Of a stretch of 35,413 nt of DNA, positions 31,021 through 35,413 are shown piece after piece. Within the stretch, counting starts at the first letter, position 1. Every line of letters begins with the position of its first letter. The stretch covers positions 14,426-49,838 of the forward strand of contig JALGZK010000020.1 of assembly GCA_025774935.1 (NCBI GenBank). The letters run 5' to 3'. The translations under genes were made by a program, and so were the position numbers. Source of the DNA: a bacterium (GTDB taxonomy: Bacteria; Joyebacterota; Joyebacteria; Joyebacterales; Joyebacteraceae). The notes under the pieces are model-generated. The model made no database searches. It was not told where the DNA came from and worked only from the letters and a program-made list of their open reading frames with translations.

Positions 31021-31195
31021 TGTTCTCTCTCCTCTCCTCGCCGCGTCGCGGTCCCCGGACGAGGGTGTGCGCGACAACGACGCAAGGTGCGACCGCACAG
31101 ATTCGCCGCGAAAGACCACTGCGTGGCTCCTCGCGGCGCGTCCGCTCCTCCGTGCTTGAGGTCCAAAGACCCTAAGAGTGTTCTCGGTAGCCATG

Positions 31196-31224
31196 AGGCT
31201 ATCACATTATCGAATCTGCGTCAA
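31196..31224 (-). promoter_or_regulatory. Promoter of the VGIG repeat protein gene
   Basis: Minus-strand TTGACG (31219-31224), 17-bp AT-rich spacer, TAGCCT (31196-31201). The distance to the GTG start is about 175 nt, leaving room for a regulatory leader. Confidence 0.45.
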
Positions 31225-31336
31225 TCTTTAGTGGCGAATCCACGCTCTTGCGGTCGGGCGGGCAAGTTTGGGCTGTCAGAGGCGGGAATCTGAGTGTGCA
31301 GCCGCGCGGAGGACGGCACCACGGCCAAGGACGCGA

Positions 31337-31364
31337 ACCGGCCGGCACCCAGATGCCGGCCGGT
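31337..31364 (-). terminator. Hairpin terminator of the Cys-rich protein gene
   Basis: Perfect 10-bp stem ACCGGCCGGC/GCCGGCCGGT (31337-31346 with 31355-31364), 8-nt loop, 47 nt past the stop. Only a weak U content follows on the minus strand. Confidence 0.55.
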
Positions 31365-31410
31365 CGTCGTGACCACGTATGCTCCGCCCAGGGATCTCTC
31401 CGGACGGACG

Positions 31411-32475
31411 CTAGCGATAGAGCGCCTTCACCGTACCCCACGAGGCCGATTCCACCGGCACGCAGGACTCGTAGCCCTCGACCGTGAGGTTGTAGTGGTT
31501 CCACTCGTCCTCGCAGTCGTAGTCCGGCCATCCGTTGGTCGAGACCCAGATGACCCACTCGCCCGGCGGGAGCGCTTCGGTGAGACACATCACCTGGTTG
31601 CAGTCGCCCTGGACGTAGCTGTAGAAGCTCGTGACGTTGTCGCATCCCTCACGCAGGTCGAGGAACCCCATGCCGGCGGGGAACTCCGACTCCACGCACG
31701 CGGTGATCGTCGTCAGCTCGCAGGTGAGGTCGAGGAGGTACCAGTCGGTGTCGCGCATCGTGTTGTTGTCGAAGTTGCCGCTCATTCCGCAGATGGTGAA
31801 CAGCTCCGGGTTCGGCTCGACCTCGGAGAACGCGACGGGAATCGAGCCGCACCCACCATTGAACTCGTCGACGTAGCCGTCTTGACACGGGGGCTCGTCC
31901 TCGGGAATGCCGTCCGGCGGGCACTCGACGGGACAGTGCATGACGCACTCCACGAGAGAGAACACGTAGTCGCCGCAGTCACCCCCGTAGCCGTCGATGA
32001 CGATGTAGTACGTCTCACCTCCCCACATCCAGACCTCACGGAGCCACGACGTGTACATGACCGGTGGCTCGTAGCAGTAGTCGTTGTCGTCGTTGCACTC
32101 GTAGGGATAGCCGGGCGTGTACTCGCCCTCGTAGACGTAGATCTTGGTGTCGTAGTAGGAGTCACAGAGGCTCAGGCTGTAGCACATGTCGTACTCGGGG
32201 GTGAACGAGTACACGACATCGGGCGACGTCGAGCCTGTGAACGGGCAGACCTCGTCGTAGTCGTCGATGTACCCGCACGTGTTCCCCGTGTCGAAGAACG
32301 GGGACTCGGCGATCACAACGGCGTTCGGGATGTCCTCGCCACCGACCCTCCCCTCGTACGAAGGCGTGCCGGCGGGGATCGCCGTCTTCGGCGGTCTCTG
32401 GGCATGGAGGACGCCGGCCGAGGCGGCCGCCGCGATGACGAGCAGAAGGCTGACACAGATGCCAATTGACCTCAT
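31411..32475 (-). CDS. Secreted Cys- and acidic-rich protein with PPC-like domains
   Basis: 354 aa from ATG 32475 (GGAGA 7 nt upstream). Signal peptide IGICVSLLLVIAAAASAGVLHA. The mature part is very acidic and has more than 20 cysteines, which suggests multiple disulfides outside the cytoplasm. Two beta-rich segments resemble prepeptidase C-terminal (PPC) domains: DVVYSFTPEYDMCYSLSLC...TKIYVYEG and DTDWYLLDLTCELTTITACV...CLTEALPPGEWVIWVS. There is no FlgD-like tail; the end is instead SWGTVKALYR, a short Trp/basic tail that could be a different sorting signal. No catalytic motif seen, and the function is unknown. Own promoter and terminator. Confidence 0.78.
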   Translation of the reverse strand: MRSIGICVSLLLVIAAAASAGVLHAQRPPKTAIPAGTPSYEGRVGGEDIPNAVVIAESPFFDTGNTCGYIDDYDEVCPFTGSTSPDVVYSFTPEYDMCYSLSLCDSYYDTKIYVYEGEYTPGYPYECNDDNDYCYEPPVMYTSWLREVWMWGGETYYIVIDGYGGDCGDYVFSLVECVMHCPVECPPDGIPEDEPPCQDGYVDEFNGGCGSIPVAFSEVEPNPELFTICGMSGNFDNNTMRDTDWYLLDLTCELTTITACVESEFPAGMGFLDLREGCDNVTSFYSYVQGDCNQVMCLTEALPPGEWVIWVSTNGWPDYDCEDEWNHYNLTVEGYESCVPVESASWGTVKALYR

Positions 32476-32569
32476 GAGCGTCTCTCCTTGCGTGCGGAGC
32501 GCAGAGCGGGGTGAGAGAGCCGGCGACGGTGGCTGCAGCTCCGCCGCCTCTCGAGGCAGGTTCACTTCG

Positions 32570-32598
32570 ATGTTACCACCGTTCTCGCCGGTCATCAA
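32570..32598 (-). promoter_or_regulatory. Promoter of the Cys-rich protein gene
   Basis: Minus-strand TTGATG (32593-32598), 17-bp spacer ending ACGGTGG, TAACAT (32570-32575). Leader about 90 nt. Confidence 0.55.
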
Positions 32599-32635
32599 GA
32601 ACGATCTCCTCGCCCTCGACTCCCCGAGACGCAGC

Positions 32636-32661
32636 GGAGCCCGGCCGATCGGCCGGGCTCC
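32636..32661 (-). terminator. Perfect 26-bp palindrome after the EF-hand-like protein gene
   Basis: GGAGCCCGGCCGA and its exact complement meet at a central GATC, 55 nt past the stop at 32717. As RNA it forms a stem of about 11 bp. No U-run follows (GCTGCGTC), so it is a terminator lacking a U tract or an RNA 3'-end stabiliser. Confidence 0.5.
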
Positions 32662-32716
32662 CAGTCGTGCCTCTCGCCTTCGCCGTGCGCTCCCCCCCGG
32701 AAGCGCACGAGCCGCG

Positions 32717-33322
32717 CTACGGGCAATCCTCCAGGGTGATGCTGCCCACGATCTGAATGCCGTCCTCGCCAGGCGGCTCCACGAAGTTGAAGTCGCCGGA
32801 ACCGAGACCTCCGGATCCGCACATCTGGCGGAAGACGCCTCTGCCCTTCGACGAGTCCACGACGAGCGTCATCGTGAGCTGGCAGTTGTGGTCCTTCTCG
32901 GCCTGCGACAGGACGCCGTCGCCGTTCAGGTCCCGCACCATGATGACGAGTGATGCGTCTCCCTGAAGGTGACCCTTCGGCTCGACCGTGTCGAGTGCGA
33001 GTCTCGGCGGCTTCCGGAGCGTCGAGCTGTCGAAGTACCCGTACCAGGCCTCGGAGCCCGGCGTGTCATCGTAGTTGTCCTCGAAGAACTCCTCCCAGAT
33101 GTACTCGAACCTCCCGTTGTTCGCCGATGCGTCCGGCCACTTCCTGCTGTCGATGTTGAGTTCCCACGTGCCGGTGAACCCCGCGAGGATCGTGCCCCCG
33201 TACCCGGCCCGATCTGCAAGCAGGCTCCCCGATCCCGAGAGCACCACGAAGTGCGTGTCGGCGGCGGACGTCGCGACGAGGGCCGCCAGGAGCAGACAAA
33301 GAACCACCAGCAATCTCGACAT
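32717..33322 (-). CDS. Secreted protein with an EF-hand-like calcium loop
   Basis: 201 aa, with GGGGGAA directly before the ATG. Signal peptide RLLVVLCLLLAALVATSA. The mature protein begins THFVVLSGSGSLLADRAGYGG, then a beta-rich region with aromatic residues (EYIWEEFFEDNY, AWYGYFDSS), and later DLNGDGVLSQAEKDH, which matches the EF-hand/dockerin-type loop D-x-N-x-D-G-x(5)-E. Two cysteines near the C-terminus (MCGSGG, LEDCP) may pair. I recognise no family. It ends without a sorting domain, so it is probably periplasmic or released. Its promoter is among the strongest in the window. Confidence 0.78.
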   Translation of the reverse strand: MSRLLVVLCLLLAALVATSAADTHFVVLSGSGSLLADRAGYGGTILAGFTGTWELNIDSRKWPDASANNGRFEYIWEEFFEDNYDDTPGSEAWYGYFDSSTLRKPPRLALDTVEPKGHLQGDASLVIMVRDLNGDGVLSQAEKDHNCQLTMTLVVDSSKGRGVFRQMCGSGGLGSGDFNFVEPPGEDGIQIVGSITLEDCP

Positions 33323-33392
33323 GCTTCCCCCCGGCTCTGGTGATGCGTGCGGCGTGGTCGGTAGAACGCCGAGCCTCTGAGCCCGACCGCGA

Positions 33393-33422
33393 AGTATACC
33401 ACAACGATTCTACGACTGTCAA
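33393..33422 (-). promoter_or_regulatory. Near-consensus promoter of the EF-hand-like protein gene
   Basis: Minus-strand perfect TTGACA (33417-33422), 18-bp spacer ending TTGTGG, TATACT (33393-33398). Leader about 65 nt. Confidence 0.75.
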
Positions 33423-33478
33423 GAAGCGACCGTGGCGTGGGAGGAGCAATCACCCCGGTCCACACGCCCCACGTGCGC

Positions 33479-33505
33479 GAGCCTCCGCCAGTGCGGCGGA
33501 GGCTC
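33479..33505 (-). terminator. Hairpin terminator of the zinc-ribbon/RodZ-C-like gene
   Basis: Perfect 11-bp stem GAGCCTCCGCC/GGCGGAGGCTC (33479-33489 with 33495-33505) with a 5-nt loop, about 40 nt past the stop at 33547. No U-run. Confidence 0.52.
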
Positions 33506-33546
33506 GGATGTTCTCGGATCAGACTCGGACGATGGGGGGTGCCTCG

Positions 33547-34371
33547 TCAGAGCGACCCCTCGGACTGCGTGTCCGCGATGGCGGTCGCGTCGACGCGGAG
33601 GTTCTCAACGACCCGCGGACCGCTCCCGGCGGTCCCGAGGGGCTCGCCGTTGAGGTAGAGCTCCACGGCGTCACCAGCGCCGACGCTGAGCTCGAAGAAC
33701 TCACCGGCCCGCCACGTCCGCCGCTCCCCCGCCTCGAGCGTGAGATCCCCGACCACGCGTCCGTCGGACGTGATCTGGACCCAGCACCTCTCCGACGCCA
33801 CGACCTCGAGCTCGAGCATTCCGGAGGTCGGACCGACCGGCTCCTGCGTCGAAGGAAGCGCTGACTCAGTCGCGGGCTCAGCCCCAGGCTCCGCCGCGGT
33901 CTGCTCGGCGGTCTCGGTCGCGGACTCATCCGCCGCCTCTCCCGCTGTCTCCATCGGCGGATCGGGCTCGGACTCGCCCGCCGTCTCGGTCGCCCCCGGT
34001 CCTTCGGAGCCTGTCTCCTCACCTACGTCGGCCGGAGGGGTCTCGGCCTCGATCTCTCCGACCTTCACGGCCGCAGGTGAAGCCGTTCCCTCCTCGAGCA
34101 CGGACGCGGCGTCCTGCCTGCTGATCATCGGTCTCACCACGAAGACGCCGATGATCACGATGGCGACGACGGCGCAGACGGCCACGATCCATCTGACGTT
34201 GCCGGCGGGCGCGGAGAGCGACGGGGACTCCCTCACGGGCTTCGCCGTGGCGGCCGCGGCCGGCAGTTCCTCGCTCGCGTGCTCGTGCTTCTCGTCTCCC
34301 CTCCCTCCCTCGACGCCCACGTGGAGACTGAACCACGCACCGCACTCGGGACACCGCATCTTGACGCGCAT
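33547..34371 (-). CDS. Single-span membrane protein: zinc-ribbon-like start, RodZ C-terminal-like (DUF4115) end
   Basis: 274 aa from ATG 34371 (AAGGGAG 7 nt upstream). The open frame extends 45 codons further, but that part crosses the promoter. N-terminal MRVKMRCPECGAWFSLHVG has one CxxC, half of a zinc ribbon. One transmembrane helix (about 60-80, WIVAVCAVVAIVIIGVFVV) is followed by a long Glu/Ala/Pro/Thr-rich linker (about 90-190, probably disordered). The C-terminal beta domain LELEVVASERCWVQITSDGR...FELSVGAGDAVELYLNGEPLG matches the DUF4115 domain that RodZ carries outside the membrane. The RodZ HTH is absent. It may link a cytosolic partner to the cell wall region; this is inference. 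Confidence 0.8.
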   Translation of the reverse strand: MRVKMRCPECGAWFSLHVGVEGGRGDEKHEHASEELPAAAATAKPVRESPSLSAPAGNVRWIVAVCAVVAIVIIGVFVVRPMISRQDAASVLEEGTASPAAVKVGEIEAETPPADVGEETGSEGPGATETAGESEPDPPMETAGEAADESATETAEQTAAEPGAEPATESALPSTQEPVGPTSGMLELEVVASERCWVQITSDGRVVGDLTLEAGERRTWRAGEFFELSVGAGDAVELYLNGEPLGTAGSGPRVVENLRVDATAIADTQSEGSL

Positions 34372-34496
34372 GGGCTCGCTCCCTTCGGAGTGTTCGGACG
34401 GGTCGCCGTGCCGGGGTACGTGCGAGGACATGCCGGGGACCGGCGGCGCGCCCGACCGCTCTGCTTCCCTGTCAGGAGATGGAGGATGGTCGGCAC

Positions 34497-34525
34497 ACAG
34501 TACCACAACCTGACCCCGGACACAA
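34497..34525 (-). promoter_or_regulatory. Promoter of the zinc-ribbon/RodZ-C-like gene
   Basis: Minus-strand TTGTGT (34520-34525), 17-bp spacer ending GTTGTGG, TACTGT (34497-34502). Leader about 120 nt. Confidence 0.55.
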
Positions 34526-34557
34526 ACGCAAGCTCGTGTCCCGAATGCCGTTCGCGA

Positions 34558-34589
34558 GCGTAAGAAGACCCGCCCCTGAGGGCGGGTCT
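34558..34589 (-). terminator. Rho-independent terminator of the right-edge BNR gene
   Basis: Minus-strand perfect 10-bp stem AGACCCGCCC/GGGCGGGTCT (34566-34575 with 34580-34589, TCAG loop) running into TCTTCTTACGC, 40 nt past the stop at 34630. Confidence 0.66.
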
Positions 34590-34629
34590 GGAGGGTCTGC
34601 GTGGAGCGCTGGGCGCCGCCGCTTCGGCC

Positions 34630-35413
34630 CTACTTCACGAGCAGGAGCTTCTGGCCGCTCGACTCGCCGGCGATCTCGAGGCGGACGAAGTAGACGCCGG
34701 AGGCCACGGGCCTCCCTCTCGCGTCCATCCCGTCCCAGGAGGCCGGGTGCGTCCCGGGCGTATACGTTCCGTCCGCGAGCGTCCGAACGAGCCTGCCGGA
34801 GATGTCGAAGACGGCGACCCTCGCCTGGCCCGCCGACGGCAGGCTGAACTCGAGGCTCGTTCGCCCGACGGACGGGTTCGGCGTCGGCGTGGAGAGCGAG
34901 GCGACGGCCGCATCGGACCCAGGCAATCCAGAAGGGTCCCCTGCCCGGAAACGGTAGCTCACGTACGCCATGCGGTCGTGGTAGTAGGCCCACCCTTCGG
35001 AGTCGAAGTTGGACATCCAGGTGACACCCCACCACGGCTCGAGTACCCCCGGCAGCGGCTTCGCCTTGCACCAAGTGGCGCCGTCGTCGAGGCTCATGTA
35101 GATGGCGGGCCTCCCCTCCCCGTATTCCCGCGTGACCGTGCCTGCGAAGATGATGCCGTCGGCGTCCCTGCTCATCATCCAGACGTACGCGTTCTCGTCC
35201 CCCGTGAGGATGAGCTGTTCGCTGTGCGAAAGGTCGTCGTCTGTCCAATACACGGAGTTCCACGGCCAGAGGAAGTCCCCCCAGTCCGATCCGAAGATCC
35301 GATGCGTCGGCGTGCAGACTATCGATATGGGCTGCTGGTAGAGACCCGCTGCTGGTGTCAGGATCTCGACCCACGAATCCCCGTGGTTGTTTGATCTCAG
35401 GAGCGTCGCGTCC
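34630..35413 (-). CDS. Secreted BNR-repeat protein with FlgD-like sorting domain (5' end cut by the window)
   Basis: About 260 C-terminal residues are visible; the N-terminus lies beyond the right edge. The reading frame stays open to the edge and begins DATLLRSNNHGDSWVEIL, an Asp-box. It then aligns throughout with the protein at 20478: PISIVCTPTHRIFGSDWG against PISAVFTETHRLFGSDVG, ENAYVWMMSRDADGIIFAGT against ENTFVWGMVKNAQGTIFAGT, and SLDDGATWCKA against SHDAGATWCKA. It lacks the fibronectin III-like insert of its paralogue and passes straight to the C-terminal domain (TPNPSVGRTSLEFSLP...SGVYFVR) ending KLLLVK. An internal GTG at 35253 is not the start. Probably a surface-displayed propeller; ligand unknown. 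Confidence 0.9.
   Translation of the reverse strand, partial: DATLLRSNNHGDSWVEILTPAAGLYQQPISIVCTPTHRIFGSDWGDFLWPWNSVYWTDDDLSHSEQLILTGDENAYVWMMSRDADGIIFAGTVTREYGEGRPAIYMSLDDGATWCKAKPLPGVLEPWWGVTWMSNFDSEGWAYYHDRMAYVSYRFRAGDPSGLPGSDAAVASLSTPTPNPSVGRTSLEFSLPSAGQARVAVFDISGRLVRTLADGTYTPGTHPASWDGMDARGRPVASGVYFVRLEIAGESSGQKLLLVK

Larger units (their letters stand above)
31021..31410. other. Intergenic region upstream of the VGIG protein gene
   Basis: 390 nt. It holds the leader and promoter of the 28588 gene (31196-31224) and the terminator of the Cys-rich protein gene (31337-31364). I see no gene in it. Confidence 0.5.
34372..34629. other. Intergenic region with promoter and terminator
   Basis: 258 nt holding the promoter of the zinc-ribbon protein gene (34497-34525) and the terminator of the right-edge BNR gene (34558-34589). 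Nothing else seen. Confidence 0.5.

Noticed and set aside
1-35413. tRNA, rRNA, CRISPR array, insertion sequence or prophage
   Set aside because: No T-loop or anticodon-arm pattern, no regularly spaced repeats, and no transposase, integrase or phage structural gene cluster was seen. The tail-fibre-like protein stands alone and has a host-type signal peptide.

Overview
The window is high-GC bacterial DNA, densely packed, with no rRNA, tRNA, CRISPR array or insertion sequence that I can recognise. Four secreted proteins end in a FlgD-like/T9SS-type C-terminal domain (NPFNP ... VYDxxGRxVRxL ... WDGRDxxGxxVxSGVYF ... basic end). One of these carries cohesin-like and dockerin-like segments, and there are sulfatase-like lipoproteins and a VGIG-type repeat protein. 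That mix fits a deep-branching Gram-negative lineage of the FCB-superphylum type (Eisenbacteria/Krumholzibacteriota/Latescibacteria-like). This placement is inference from protein style, not from a marker-gene tree.

Layout. (1) 164-6175, minus strand: a tight housekeeping operon read from right to left: small basic protein, yajC, def, fmt, DUF116, rsmB, a PASTA-only membrane protein, rpe. A clear TTGACT-17-TAGGCT promoter heads it, and several starts overlap the preceding stop. The order resembles the def-fmt-rsmB-...-PASTA kinase-rsgA-rpe cluster of Firmicutes, but the kinase and phosphatase are absent and rsgA lies elsewhere (17437). (2) 6326-11629: an unknown 151-aa protein with a near-consensus promoter, a membrane-anchored alpha/beta hydrolase and a large secreted pullulanase. 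(3) 11843-16568: a secreted cohesin/dockerin-like protein and a divergently transcribed subtilisin-like protease, both with the sorting domain. (4) 16689-18798: rsgA plus an OB-fold/peptidoglycan-binding lipoprotein, preceded by a promoter, a 5' hairpin and an 18-codon ORF. (5) 18911-22733: an arylsulfotransferase-like lipoprotein, a BNR-repeat secreted protein and a PPOX/FMN-binding protein. (6) 22881-27923: a two-gene operon (GT39-like membrane glycosyltransferase with TPRs, then a sulfatase-like lipoprotein), convergent with a second, Tat-exported sulfatase-like lipoprotein. (7) 28047-35413: a 26-codon micro-ORF flanked by terminators, then single secreted or envelope proteins (VGIG/tail-fibre-like repeat protein, Cys-rich protein, EF-hand-like protein, zinc-ribbon/RodZ-C protein, and a truncated paralogue of the BNR protein), nearly all with their own promoter and terminator.

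How it works together: the left end serves translation and protein maturation (formylation, deformylation, 16S rRNA methylation, Sec translocation). The rest is mostly an exported set of proteins: polysaccharide breakdown, proteolysis, sulfo/phospho-ester chemistry on envelope glycans, and surface display through a shared C-terminal sorting domain. The most notable unexplained signals are two micro-ORFs with strong ribosome binding sites, an L-R-x-[LI]-G-Y-[LI] motif shared by both sulfatase-like proteins and the arylsulfotransferase-like protein, threonine in the nucleophile position of both sulfatase-like proteins, and a recurring GTGG directly 5' of the -10 box at the promoters of the exported proteins.
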